A stretch of DNA of 56,942 bases, taken from an uncultured Prevotellaceae bacterium (GTDB taxonomy: Bacteria > Bacteroidota > Bacteroidia > Bacteroidales > Bacteroidaceae). Numbering within the stretch: the stretch's first letter is position 1; each line of letters begins with the position of its first letter. The position numbers and the translations under genes are program-made. Shown here one piece after another: positions 42,190 through 50,947 of this stretch. The DNA is taken from positions 1-56,942 of the forward strand of contig CAMKEM010000012.1 in NCBI GenBank assembly GCA_946411565.1. The letters are read 5' to 3'. A model generated the notes under the pieces. It saw only the letters and a program-made list of their open reading frames with translations, was not told the DNA's origin and ran no database searches.

Positions 42190-42721
42190 AATTCCCCATA
42201 GCCTGTTTCATACCATCAAGGAACTTCTGTTGCAGCTGCTGTGCAAGCTGATTGTTAGGATTGATCTTCAGAGCCTTCTCATAGTTCTGAATCACATTCA
42301 TATAGTAACGCTGACCATTCACGGCAGGATCCTGTACGATACGTACCATATAGAGGAATCCGCGAAGAGTACATACATCAGACTGGTCTGCACCCTTCAT
42401 CTGCTCCATCTTGTCAATGGTCTGCTCGGCTTCTTTCAGCAGATTCTCGGTCTGCTCTGCCTTAGGATTCGATACAGAGAAACTTAGACTTTGTAGTGCC
42501 ATCTGATACTTAGGCTGAATGCTGTCAGGAAACATAGCCTCAACACGCTTCAGTTCCGCGATACAGTTGAGATGTGCATCTGGAGTTTGCTGCTGGAGCT
42601 TGCTTAGCGACTGGCCAATAAGAGCCTGCATCTGTGATGGCTCCTGAGCCTTAATACTAACACCTGCCATCATACAGAGAGCGATGGCGATAACACAATT
42701 CTTAAAAGTTTGAAATGTCAT
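42188..42721 (-). CDS. Small exported TPR-like protein coupled to a TonB-dependent receptor
   Basis: A 177-residue protein with a signal peptide (MTFQTFKNCVIAIALCMMAG..., ending IKAQ) and helical segments like tetratricopeptide repeats (HLNCIAELKRVEAMFPDSIQ; VIQNYEKALKINPNNQLAQQ). Its ATG at 42721 overlaps the end of the upstream receptor gene by 20 bp, so the two are translationally coupled. I see no catalytic motif. It could be a periplasmic partner of the receptor. Confidence 0.8.
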   Translation of the reverse strand: MTFQTFKNCVIAIALCMMAGVSIKAQEPSQMQALIGQSLSKLQQQTPDAHLNCIAELKRVEAMFPDSIQPKYQMALQSLSFSVSNPKAEQTENLLKEAEQTIDKMEQMKGADQSDVCTLRGFLYMVRIVQDPAVNGQRYYMNVIQNYEKALKINPNNQLAQQLQQKFLDGMKQAMGN

Positions 42722-44753
42722 AAGCTTTATTATTTTTAAGTGAAACAAATATGCCGATATAAAAGAAGCGGTCTCGGTTTGCCTTTACCGATGTGCCGTC
42801 TGGATTGTAACGGAATACATTGGTACGACCAAGAATGTTGTTCAGCGATGCATAGACGATAACCTTCGGACTTACAAGCCATGTGAGATTGGCATCTACA
42901 CTATTATAATGCGGAGTAGTACCGACAGGATATTTCCTTCCGCTGGCATACGACTCAGACAATCCGATAATCGTTTTGCCGATGCTGTATTTCAAAGTCA
43001 TACGGATGTTATGACGCGATGTATAGTCAGGAGTGCGTAAAGCTGCATAGTCGCGATAGAGACGTTCTGAGTCGTTGAAGGAATAAGATAGCGTGCCTAT
43101 CATATTCTTCACGAGCGAGTGATTCTCTAAAAAAACATCCATGCCTTTGCTCGTACCATAGCCATCAGTTGTATATACGCCATTAGCAATCAGAGGAAGA
43201 TTATAATATTTCTTATAATATGGCTCTATACGAAATAGAGTATTGTTGATTTCATACTGCATACTGAGTATGGCATGATTGGCTGTACTCTGAGCCATAC
43301 GTTTTCCGCTCATCACGATATAGTCATCATCTGCCGTCTGACTGTATTTTCCCAACATAGCCGATAGTTGGAAGTGCTTATTCGGCACATAACTCATCGT
43401 GACACGAGGCATAAGCAGCCAACTATCATCATAGCTCACGTTCTCCACCCTCGCAGAGAGGTTAAGAAACAGTTTCGGCACGATGCGTAACTGGGCATCG
43501 GTATGTGCAGCAAGCAGGTTATAGTCAAGCTCGTAATGACTGAGGTCATATCTTTTCGTACTGTGTCGAAGATAGTCCTCAACACCTGCCGACATCTTCA
43601 GAACAGAGGAAAAGACCTTACGAGCCTCAGCTTTCAGATGTATCTCATTACGGAAGTTATGGTAATGATCGCCCAGAATCTGCGCATCATCAATATCATT
43701 TACAACCGATGAATTGGCAATGCCCGTAAAAAGGCTATAACCTCGTCCGATGTTGGTTCTAAGCGTAGTATTTGCATAGATATTATGCTCAAAGAGTGAC
43801 AACCGACGATTGTCGATATGCAGACCAAGAGAAGTGAAGTCATAGCCAACGTATGATTTCAGGACGGAAGCCGATGAAAGTTCAGCCTTGTACTGTGCCT
43901 CACCCGACAATTTCCTGTATGGACGTGTCCAATCGAGACGGTCAGGAAACAAGGCATCGTAAAGTCCCATGCCTATATAGTCAGCATTAAATGACAGACT
44001 ACTTGACTTGAAAGCCTTAGTACCACCGATATTCCAATCTACGAGCGATGCACTCACTCCCAGTTTGTCACCCGTCGCTACATCGGTTGTTTCCATAGGC
44101 AACACAGAAGACAGAGCCTGTCCGTATTCGCCTCCATAGCCGCCAAGCGAGAAGTTGATTCCCTTGAACAGGAATGGTGAGAAACGTCCGCGAACCGTAT
44201 TATTCTCTGTGTTCGTAGAATAAGGAACGAGCACATGCATACCGTTGACAAACGTCTGACATTCATCGCTCTCGCCTCCACGCACATACAGTTTACCATT
44301 CTCCCCCACCTTCTGTGTGCCAGGCAATGTTTGTAATGCTGCCACGATGTCGCCACAGGAATTACCCGACATCACCACATCAAGTGCATCCATAGTCTTG
44401 AAGTTGTCGCTCTTGCCGAAACTGTATGTACTGGCAGTCACAACCACCTCGTTGATGGTCGTAGCCTGCTCATGCATACGGATAAGAAGATTCTGTGTCT
44501 CGGTGGTGGTCAGCACCACATCATCAAAGCCGATAAATGTAGCCTTGATGGATAACTCGCCTGACAGACTGGTGACAAATTCGAATCTTCCCAGCGAATC
44601 AGTAAGGCATCCGTCTATCGTACCTATTATAAAGACATTGGCACCTGGCATTGGTTCCCGTCCGTCGGTAACGACACCGGAAATAACGGTCTGACTCATC
44701 GCATGACAAGCGACAAGCAGCATGATAATGATATGTGTAAGTCGATGTTTCAT
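42702..44753 (-). CDS. TonB-dependent outer-membrane receptor, possibly leaderless mRNA
   Basis: A 683-residue receptor: signal peptide (1-21, ending HAMSQ), carboxypeptidase-regulatory-like domain (about 22-100, ISGVVTDGREPMPGANVFI), a TonB-box-like INEVVVTAS (about 110-118), plug (about 125-230; KLYVRGGESDECQTFVNGM) and a barrel ending KNNKAYDISNF. It is shorter than SusC proteins and has no SusD partner, so the ligand may be a metal chelate or small molecule. The start ATG at 44753 lies only 4 nt after the -7 element TATCTTTG. Confidence 0.88.
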   Translation of the reverse strand: MKHRLTHIIIMLLVACHAMSQTVISGVVTDGREPMPGANVFIIGTIDGCLTDSLGRFEFVTSLSGELSIKATFIGFDDVVLTTTETQNLLIRMHEQATTINEVVVTASTYSFGKSDNFKTMDALDVVMSGNSCGDIVAALQTLPGTQKVGENGKLYVRGGESDECQTFVNGMHVLVPYSTNTENNTVRGRFSPFLFKGINFSLGGYGGEYGQALSSVLPMETTDVATGDKLGVSASLVDWNIGGTKAFKSSSLSFNADYIGMGLYDALFPDRLDWTRPYRKLSGEAQYKAELSSASVLKSYVGYDFTSLGLHIDNRRLSLFEHNIYANTTLRTNIGRGYSLFTGIANSSVVNDIDDAQILGDHYHNFRNEIHLKAEARKVFSSVLKMSAGVEDYLRHSTKRYDLSHYELDYNLLAAHTDAQLRIVPKLFLNLSARVENVSYDDSWLLMPRVTMSYVPNKHFQLSAMLGKYSQTADDDYIVMSGKRMAQSTANHAILSMQYEINNTLFRIEPYYKKYYNLPLIANGVYTTDGYGTSKGMDVFLENHSLVKNMIGTLSYSFNDSERLYRDYAALRTPDYTSRHNIRMTLKYSIGKTIIGLSESYASGRKYPVGTTPHYNSVDANLTWLVSPKVIVYASLNNILGRTNVFRYNPDGTSVKANRDRFFYIGIFVSLKNNKAYDISNF

Positions 44754-44757
44754 GCTG

Positions 44758-44765
44758 CAAAGATA
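44758..44765 (-). promoter_or_regulatory. -7 element almost touching the receptor start codon
   Basis: On the minus strand TATCTTTG, then CAGC, then ATG. Transcription should start at or inside the start codon. No other -7 element is seen close upstream. Confidence 0.6.
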
Positions 44766-45116
44766 CGACGGGATTCTGATACCGCCAAATATCCTTGACA
44801 GACAACAAGAAACGCTGACAGACAACTAATCTGCCAGACGAATTACTAAGAAAAAGGACGAATTACTAAGCTAATGTGAGCTCGACGAATATCTTCAATA
44901 TGGCAGCAAACAGCCTTTTAACTGACAATAATTAATGCCAGTTCGATGAATTACTACAACTTTTTATCCACTGCGTGGAGCTACATAAATTACCGTGAAT
45001 TGAACGTGAATTATCCGTAAATACTTTTCTTTCCATTGAAAATTCACGATAATTTACGGTTAATTCACGGATAATTAATGTAGCCAAGCGCAGCGTTTAA
45101 ATTCAGCGAATTCTCG
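44766..45116. repeat. Non-coding gap with an inverted array of attcacggataa words
   Basis: ATAAATTACCGTGAATTGAA and CGTGAATTATCCGTAAAT (44995-45019) are mirrored by AATTTACGGTTAATTCACGG and ATAATTAATGTAG (45050-45084). The rest of the gap (44822-44940) has short ACGAATTACTAAG and CAGACAAC repeats. No gene is seen. Confidence 0.7.
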
Positions 45117-45953
45117 TTAAGCTATGAACGAACGGAGTTTAGGCACATAAGTACGTGATACAGGCACGATTGTAGGGCATTTCCCCAACTTTAGCTGATA
45201 GCCGTTTGAATTACCCTGTGCCGAAGTGATATTGTTTAGGTTCACTACAAAAGAGCGGTGACATTGGAAGACGTTCTCATATTCTTTCAGATCGTCAAGT
45301 ACCGCAGTAAGCGTTGTGTGTAGTTCTATGGTATTTATATTGTTCTCTTTCATATAGCAGACCTGCACATTGTTCTTCTGAGCCTCAACATACAAGAGGG
45401 CGTTGATGGGCAGTTGCAGGTCGTTACCTCTTACCGATACATCATGAATCGTCACCATAATGTCCGTCTGCATGTCCGTGGTATTGTCAAGTAAAGACTC
45501 CAACTGACTGCGCAGATAACGATGGTAGTTCATCCCTATAGAGAAAACGGTAATGACACTACCGATGACAAAGGTCCAGTAAAGGAACTGCAGACAGAAT
45601 TCTGCCGATATAGGATAATGGAAAACAAGCGAAAAAGTAATGATGTTGCAGATGCAGACAAACAATATCATTAGAAGCACCGACAATGCCTCATGCCATA
45701 CGCGCCAAGGCGATACCCTTTTCTGCAAAGGCAGAAACGCAAGAAAAAACGAATAACTGCACCCGAATGTAACAGCCCCGAACATCAATGACACAATGAA
45801 CTTGTTTCCCTTATATAAGCTGAATCCAAACGGTTGCAGCAGATAGAGAATAAAGAACACGATGGCAGCATACACAGCACAGTCTCTCAAGATGTTACCG
45901 CTCTGTGGAAATGGATATTTACGGGTTAAAAAGAGTTTAGATTGTATTCTCAT
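45117..45953 (-). CDS. Membrane-bound LytTR-family transcriptional regulator
   Basis: A 278-residue regulator. Four membrane helices fill about residues 25-155 (DCAVYAAIVFFILYLLQPFG and further hydrophobic segments). The LytTR DNA-binding domain covers about 170-278: LPINALLYVEAQKNNVQVCY, TLTAVLDDLKEYENVFQCHR and RSFVVNLNNITS. The ATG at 45953 (MRIQSKLF) is chosen because the promoter lies at 46000-46007, so the longer open frame cannot be translated. It probably senses a membrane or lipid-phase signal. The receptor gene at 44753, same strand, is a candidate target. Confidence 0.88.
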   Translation of the reverse strand: MRIQSKLFLTRKYPFPQSGNILRDCAVYAAIVFFILYLLQPFGFSLYKGNKFIVSLMFGAVTFGCSYSFFLAFLPLQKRVSPWRVWHEALSVLLMILFVCICNIITFSLVFHYPISAEFCLQFLYWTFVIGSVITVFSIGMNYHRYLRSQLESLLDNTTDMQTDIMVTIHDVSVRGNDLQLPINALLYVEAQKNNVQVCYMKENNINTIELHTTLTAVLDDLKEYENVFQCHRSFVVNLNNITSAQGNSNGYQLKLGKCPTIVPVSRTYVPKLRSFIA

Positions 45954-45999
45954 TTTTGTTATTTGTTCTTTCGCTTTCTCTGTATTTTTAAAACATCGG

Positions 46000-46007
46000 C
46001 AAAGGTA
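46000..46007 (-). promoter_or_regulatory. -7 promoter element of the LytTR gene
   Basis: TACCTTTG on the minus strand, followed by CCGATG, about 46 nt before the chosen ATG. Confidence 0.7.
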
Positions 46008-46106
46008 CAGCAAATAAGTGATAATCGTATAACTTTAGCAATATTTTTTTACTTTTTTCTTTATTGCTTCTTAAGATTCTCCATTTTCCTTTCGCTTTTC
46101 CTCCTA

Positions 46107-46222
46107 TGATAATACCATCATAATACCATTATATTACCATTATAATACCATAATATTACCATTGTGAATGGTATTTTAATGGTATTTTAATGGTATTTAT
46201 ATGGTATTTTAATGGTATTTAC
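46107..46222. repeat. Inverted array of ataccat words
   Basis: Five to six tandem copies of TAATACCAT / ATATTACCAT on the left (46107-46161) face five copies of AATGGTATTT on the right (46165-46222). As RNA or single-stranded DNA it forms a long AT-rich hairpin. Despite the ATACCAT word it is not placed like the sulfur operator. Confidence 0.85.
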
Positions 46223-46334
46223 ATCTGAGGAAGAACGATGAAACTTCAAAGCTTGAGCCTATGTACTTCCTTATGACTCTATCCACATACATAAACTTTT
46301 CCAAGATTTCTTTGGCGGAATTGGGATTTTTGTT

Positions 46335-46342
46335 TATTTTTG
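46335..46342 (+). promoter_or_regulatory. -7 promoter element of the membrane protein gene
   Basis: TATTTTTG, 18 nt before the ATG at 46361. Confidence 0.65.
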
Positions 46343-46360
46343 CCTTTGAATCTGAATAAT

Positions 46361-46900
46361 ATGAAAATAATGAAGAAGATAGAATATTTTGTAAACTGGC
46401 TATTCTACATTTCACTATACTTCGGAAAGCTTGTGACACGTTTCCTGAATTACATTTTGGGGAAGCCAATAGTGTTTTTCTTTTCTATGTTTGTTCCAAA
46501 ACGCTTTCATCCTCCAGGAATTAGGCACCCAGAATTAAGGGAAGAATGGAATGAAATTTACGATGTTAGTGATGCATGTCGTATTACATTTTGTATCCTA
46601 TTTATGAATACCATTGCAATTGCAATTATTATTTTACATTTCATAATAGGTATGAGCTTAGGAATTAGTTTCATTCTTTCGTTTATTCTTGCTTCACCTT
46701 GGTTTTATTTTACAGATAGATCAATATTCAAAAACAACAAGTATTTAGTTTATTACCGTTTTTTTGAGAAGAAATCAAGCATATGGAAACGAATAAGTCT
46801 GATATTAGGCATCTTGGCTATGATTGAGACAATTTGTTTGCCTGTGATTTTATGGCTCGGTGCTTATTGTTACGTAAATTATTTCGGATATTCATTATAA
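46361..46900 (+). CDS. Membrane protein of unknown function
   Basis: A 179-residue protein with about four hydrophobic segments (LFYISLYFGKLVTRFL; ITFCILFMNTIAIAIIILHF; MSLGISFILSFILASPWFYF; ISLILGILAMIETICLPVIL) and a short soluble stretch (VPKRFHPPGIRHPELREEWN). I do not recognise the family. The ATG at 46361 is preferred because the -7 element ends at 46342; 46370 is also possible. It is alone, with no operon partner. Confidence 0.7.
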   Translation: MKIMKKIEYFVNWLFYISLYFGKLVTRFLNYILGKPIVFFFSMFVPKRFHPPGIRHPELREEWNEIYDVSDACRITFCILFMNTIAIAIIILHFIIGMSLGISFILSFILASPWFYFTDRSIFKNNKYLVYYRFFEKKSSIWKRISLILGILAMIETICLPVILWLGAYCYVNYFGYSL

Positions 46901-46921
46901 TTAATCCGACAGAACATATCT

Positions 46922-46975
46922 CCCACATCTCCATCAATCCCTCGCGAATTCCTTGGTGGTGTGGAATTTTTCTTG
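46922..46975 (+). terminator. Terminator-like hairpin
   Basis: CCCACATCTCCA and TTGGTGGTGTGG pair with wobble and one mismatch and are followed by AATTTTTCTTG. Confidence 0.55.
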
Positions 46976-47081
46976 TTTGCTTATAGAAGCATTATTTTTT
47001 GCCGATAAATAACAAAATGTAAGGCAATTGCGGGATAATTGAATAAAAAATATGAAAAAAAGTAATTGTTTTATTATATCT

Positions 47082-47113
47082 GTTGGATAATTGTGGAAAA
47101 ATCATTAATTTTG
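47082..47113 (+). promoter_or_regulatory. argH promoter
   Basis: -33 GTTG (47082-47085), 20-nt spacer, -7 TAATTTTG (47106-47113) followed by CACCC, about 62 nt before the ATG. Confidence 0.7.
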
Positions 47114-47174
47114 CACCCTAATAACAAGCAAATTAGGTATTAGAACAAAATAAAGAATATTATAACAGGTAAAA

Positions 47175-48506
47175 ATGAAACTTTGGTCAAAGGGTTTTGA
47201 GATTAACAAGGAGATTGAGCGTTTCACCGTTGGTCGTGACCGCGAAATGGATCTCTATCTTGCTAAATATGATGTAATGGGTAGTATGGCGCATATCACC
47301 ATGCTTAACTCTATAGGACTTATTGCTGATGATGAGCTGCCTCTGCTGCTCAAGGAACTGCGTAATATCTACGCTATCTGCGAAAAGGGTGAGTTCGTTA
47401 TTGAGGATGACATAGAGGATGTTCACTCTCAGGTAGAGCTTATGCTTACTCGTGCTCTCGGCGATATGGGTAAGAAGATTCACTCTGGTCGTTCTCGTAA
47501 TGATCAGGTTCTCGTTGATCTCAAGCTCTTCACTCGTGCAGCCTTGCGTGAGGTGGTAGAAGGCACAAAGACTCTCTTCGACGAGCTTATAGCTAAGTCT
47601 GAGCAGTATAAGAATGTGTTGATGCCTGGCTATACCCATCTTCAGATTGCTATGCCAAGCAGTTTCGGACTTTGGTTTGGTGCTTATGCAGAATCTCTCA
47701 CAGATGATATGCTCTATCTTCAGTCAGCATATAAGATGACAAACCGCAACCCTCTCGGTTCTGCTGCTGGTTATGGTTCAAGTTTCCCATTGAATCGTCA
47801 GATGACCACAGACCTTCTCGGTTTTGACACAATGAACTATAACGTGGTTTATGCGCAGATGGGTCGTGGAAAACTGGAGAGAAACGTGGCATTCTCTATT
47901 GCCGGACTTGCAGGTACTCTTGCCAAGCTGGCTTTCGATGCTTGTATGTTCAACTCACAGAACTTCCAGTTTGTGAAGCTTCCAAAGGAGTGTACCACAG
48001 GTTCAAGCATCATGCCTCACAAGAAGAACCCAGACGTGTTCGAGCTTATTCGTGCTAAGAGCAACAAGCTCCAGTCACTCCCTACTCAGGTTACTCTCAT
48101 TCAGAATAACCTGCCTTGCGGTTACTTCCGCGACTTGCAGATCATCAAGGAGGTATTCCTTCCTGCATTTGACGAGTTGAAGGATTGTCTTAACATGACA
48201 GCCTATATCATCAATAAGATAGAGGTTCGTGAGGATATTCTCGACAACCCAATGTATGATCCTATCTTCTCTGTTGAGGAGGTGAACAGACTTGCTGTTG
48301 AGGGTATGCCTTTCCGTGATGCCTATAAGAAGGTAGGTCTGGATATCGAGGCTGGCAAGTTTACTCCTAACAAGAATATCCACCACACTCACGAGGGAAG
48401 TATCGGTAATCTCTGCAACGACCGCATACAGGCTCTTATGCAGAGCATCCTTGACGGTTTCCACTTCGAGAAGGTGGATGAGGCGGAGAAGAAGCTGTTA
48501 GGATAA
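47175..48506 (+). CDS. argH: Argininosuccinate lyase
   Basis: A 443-residue enzyme that splits argininosuccinate to arginine and fumarate. Typical segments are EDDIEDVHSQVELML (about 77-91), KKIHSGRSRNDQV (99-111), MPGYTHLQIAMPSSFG (149-164) and the fumarase/lyase signature GSSIMPHKKNPDVFELIR (275-292). Other arg genes are not linked. The length is slightly below the usual 455-460. Confidence 0.96.
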   Translation: MKLWSKGFEINKEIERFTVGRDREMDLYLAKYDVMGSMAHITMLNSIGLIADDELPLLLKELRNIYAICEKGEFVIEDDIEDVHSQVELMLTRALGDMGKKIHSGRSRNDQVLVDLKLFTRAALREVVEGTKTLFDELIAKSEQYKNVLMPGYTHLQIAMPSSFGLWFGAYAESLTDDMLYLQSAYKMTNRNPLGSAAGYGSSFPLNRQMTTDLLGFDTMNYNVVYAQMGRGKLERNVAFSIAGLAGTLAKLAFDACMFNSQNFQFVKLPKECTTGSSIMPHKKNPDVFELIRAKSNKLQSLPTQVTLIQNNLPCGYFRDLQIIKEVFLPAFDELKDCLNMTAYIINKIEVREDILDNPMYDPIFSVEEVNRLAVEGMPFRDAYKKVGLDIEAGKFTPNKNIHHTHEGSIGNLCNDRIQALMQSILDGFHFEKVDEAEKKLLG

Positions 48507-48523
48507 AAATAGACCCACCACAG

Positions 48524-48702
48524 TGGCCCCTCACCCGTCCTACGGACACCCTCTCCCCAAGGGGCGAGGGAGAAGTTACCTTTTATCGCTATATGGTACA
48601 AAACAATATGATGATTTGAAAAGTACATTAATTAGAAATACTAACTTTTTCTTCACCCCTTGGGGAGAGGATGTTCGCAGGACGGGTGAGGGGCTGCTGG
48701 TG
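48524..48702. repeat. GC-rich inverted repeat flanking and entering the lipoprotein start region
   Basis: Left arm at about 48526-48572 (CCCCTCACCCGTCC, then CCTCTCCCCAAGGGG). Right arm at about 48651-48700 (CTTCACCCCTTGGGGAGAGG, then GCAGGACGGGTGAGGGGC). The arms match over about 40 bp. The right arm lies inside the signal-peptide codons of the next gene. Confidence 0.88.
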
Positions 48703-49239
48703 CTGTTATTTGGCTTGCTCCTCTTCTCTTCTTGCAATACCGACGACTTCGAGTTTGAAAAAAGGTATCAATGCTATTTCACCTTTGACTGCGGAATGCA
48801 CCAGGGAACAGCCTTACAGAGCTGTGTGAATCCTATGTCTTCTGGATTATTCTGCATGGTGTGGCAAGGCTCGAAAGATGGTGTAAGGAATATCAATATA
48901 CAACTCTACAACCAGAAGACGGAGAATGTGCCTATCACTACCGCGATTGAGACAAGGCAATCCTGCATTCTTGGCGCAAGTAACGGTTTGGTAATAGGCT
49001 GTTCAAATCTGAATAACGGTCAACTCTATGCCTTCGACCGCCAATGCCCTAACTGCATAAAGACAGGAGCCTATAAGGCTTTGCAATGGGAGAACAACGG
49101 TCTTTGGCTTAAATGCCCTAAGTGCGAAAGAGTCTATGATATGAACAACAACGGCTTTGTAGTGAAGGGCGAAAGTGGTGATAAACTGATGAGGTATAGA
49201 GCCACGTATAATGGGCAGATGCTGATGGTAAGTAATTAA
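48616..49239 (+). CDS. Cys-rich lipoprotein with zinc-ribbon/Rieske-like CxxC pairs
   Basis: A lipoprotein of about 208 residues. Its signal peptide begins at a TTG (48616; no ATG is available in frame) and ends in a lipobox (LLLFSSCNTDD). The central part is beta-rich. The C-terminal part has AFDRQCPNCIKTGAY and LWLKCPKCERVYDMNNNG, two CxxC pairs in the layout of small Rieske-like or zinc-ribbon lipoproteins of Bacteroidetes; the Rieske histidines are absent, so zinc is likelier than an Fe-S cluster. About 14 signal-peptide codons (FTPWGEDVRRTGEG) derive from the GC-rich repeat. The start is uncertain. Confidence 0.7.
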   Translation: MKSTLIRNTNFFFTPWGEDVRRTGEGLLVLLFGLLLFSSCNTDDFEFEKRYQCYFTFDCGMHQGTALQSCVNPMSSGLFCMVWQGSKDGVRNINIQLYNQKTENVPITTAIETRQSCILGASNGLVIGCSNLNNGQLYAFDRQCPNCIKTGAYKALQWENNGLWLKCPKCERVYDMNNNGFVVKGESGDKLMRYRATYNGQMLMVSN

Positions 49240-49371
49240 AAGACCTACAGCCTCTCCCCTCGCCCTCCCCCCGTAGGGAGGGAGCTGCCCCCTTACCCCC
49301 TCAGGGGGAGTAGATACGTTTAATCGCGGTGGGGGAGAAAAGAATATAAAGGATAAATCATAATCGTATAT
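49240..49371. repeat. GC-rich repeat spacer
   Basis: CTCCCCTCGCCCTCCCCCCG and TAGGGAGGGAGCTG (49252-49286), then CCCCCTTACCCCCTCAGGGG (49288-49307). GC-rich palindromes without a gene. Confidence 0.75.
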
Positions 49372-50925
49372 ATGTTAAAAAAGCATAGAATATTTCGAGA
49401 AATAGTAAATACATTCAGTAAAAAATACTATCTACTCCCCTCCCTTTACGGGAGGGGTTTGGGGGTAGGTCTTTTCCTTTTTGCTTGCTTAGGCTACTCT
49501 TATGCCCAAACCGCCCGCAAGTTCACGCTCGTGAATTCTGCTGACGGTAAATCTGAATTGATGGTATATCTTCCTTCTGAGGAAGCATTGGCAAAATCAA
49601 ATGGTAGGTTTATAGTTGACTGTCCTGGTGGCGGTTATATACACCTCGCCCTTAATCATGAGGGACATGACTGGGCAGAATACTATAACAAGCAGGGTAT
49701 AGGCTTTGCCGTACTGAAATATCGTATGCCAAATGGTGATAGAAATATTCCGCTTTCTGATGCGTATAACGCTATTCGCACAGTAAGAGATAGTGCTAAG
49801 GTATGGCATATAAACCCAAATAATGTGGGTATTCAAGGCTTCTCTGCTGGTGGACATCTGGCAAGTGCTGTTTCTACCCATGCTCCTATGAGCGTTCGTC
49901 CTGACTTCGCCATTCTCTTCTATCCTGTTATCTCCATGAACGAGCGACTTACTCACAGAGGCTCTTGCAGGAGTTTCCTTGGTGATATGCGTAATGATGA
50001 GAAACTTCAGAAAGAGTGGAGTAGTGACAAGGCTGTACGTCGTCACATGGTACCTCCAACAATACTCATCTTCTCTAACGATGATAAGGTGGTGCCTCCT
50101 GCAACAAATGCCGTAGCCTACTATTCTGCACTTCGTAGTGCTGGTGGCAACTGCTCAATGTTCTGCTATCCAAATGGTGGTCATGGCTGGGGATTCAGGA
50201 AGTTCTTTAAGTATCACGACCTGATGCTTGCAGAGCTTAGCCAATGGCTTACTGACTTGGAGATGCCAGCAGATTCAGCCGTAAAGGTGGCTTGTGTGGG
50301 TAATAGTATTACCGATGGTCATGGTATTGACGTTTCTGATATGTACGGCTATCCAGCTCGTCTTGGAAACACGCTTGGTAATAAATATACTGTAAAGAAC
50401 TTTGGCGTAAGTGGTCGTACTCTCTCCAATTCAGGCGATTTTCCTTATCAGAAGGAAGAGGCTTGGAAGAGATGCCTTGAGTGGCAGCCTAACGTAGTAG
50501 TGATAAAGCTCGGTACTAACGATACAAAGACTCACAACTGGAAGACTGCCGAGGGCGACCTTATGGCAAGTATGAAGACAATGGTTGATTCACTTCGTGC
50601 ACTTCCTACAAATCCACGTATCATAGTAGCTGCTCCTATTCCTTCATTCAATAACGTGTGGGATATTCGTGACTCTGTAACTGTAAACGCTGTTATCCCG
50701 CAGATACAGAAGTTTGTGAAGCAGGAGAATCTTGAATATCTTGACCTCTACACCGCTATGAACTCTCTTGAGAAATTCCAAAAGGAATACTTGCTAAGAG
50801 ACGGTGTGCATCCTAACGAGCAAGGATGTCAGCAAATAGCAAACCTCGTGGCAGAGAAGATTAAGTCGCCTGTTGCTTTGAGAGGGAAAAAAGATAGGAA
50901 GATTATGAAGAAAAAGAGAAAGTAA
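49372..50925 (+). CDS. Two-domain esterase: alpha/beta hydrolase plus SGNH hydrolase
   Basis: A 517-residue exported enzyme with two esterase domains. Domain 1 (about 48-295) is an alpha/beta hydrolase: oxyanion segment DCPGGGYIH, nucleophile S158 in GFSAGGHLA, acid D237 or D238 in FSNDDKVVP, His271 in GGHGWGF. Domain 2 (about 303-500) is an SGNH hydrolase: S312 in VGNSITDGHG, Gly347 in GVSGRT, N383 in GTNDTK, D477/H480 in DGVHPNE. Such pairs occur in plant-polysaccharide acetylesterases. The GH95 gene 22 bp downstream points to acetylated, fucosylated side chains. The signal peptide (1-46) is interrupted by a GC-rich repeat encoding LLPSLYGRGLGVG. Confidence 0.88.
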   Translation: MLKKHRIFREIVNTFSKKYYLLPSLYGRGLGVGLFLFACLGYSYAQTARKFTLVNSADGKSELMVYLPSEEALAKSNGRFIVDCPGGGYIHLALNHEGHDWAEYYNKQGIGFAVLKYRMPNGDRNIPLSDAYNAIRTVRDSAKVWHINPNNVGIQGFSAGGHLASAVSTHAPMSVRPDFAILFYPVISMNERLTHRGSCRSFLGDMRNDEKLQKEWSSDKAVRRHMVPPTILIFSNDDKVVPPATNAVAYYSALRSAGGNCSMFCYPNGGHGWGFRKFFKYHDLMLAELSQWLTDLEMPADSAVKVACVGNSITDGHGIDVSDMYGYPARLGNTLGNKYTVKNFGVSGRTLSNSGDFPYQKEEAWKRCLEWQPNVVVIKLGTNDTKTHNWKTAEGDLMASMKTMVDSLRALPTNPRIIVAAPIPSFNNVWDIRDSVTVNAVIPQIQKFVKQENLEYLDLYTAMNSLEKFQKEYLLRDGVHPNEQGCQQIANLVAEKIKSPVALRGKKDRKIMKKKRK

Positions 50926-50947
50926 TTAGTAATTTATATTTAAATAT

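Noticed and set aside
46107..46222. ATACCAT/ATGGTAT words that look like the sulfur operator
   Set aside because: They form a tandem inverted array without the 6-nt-spacer palindrome and are not 54-55 bp from a -7 element.
48523..48615. Longer start (GTG) of the Cys-rich lipoprotein
   Set aside because: It would translate the left arm of the GC-rich repeat and bury the signal peptide; a TTG at 48616 gives a usable lipoprotein signal.
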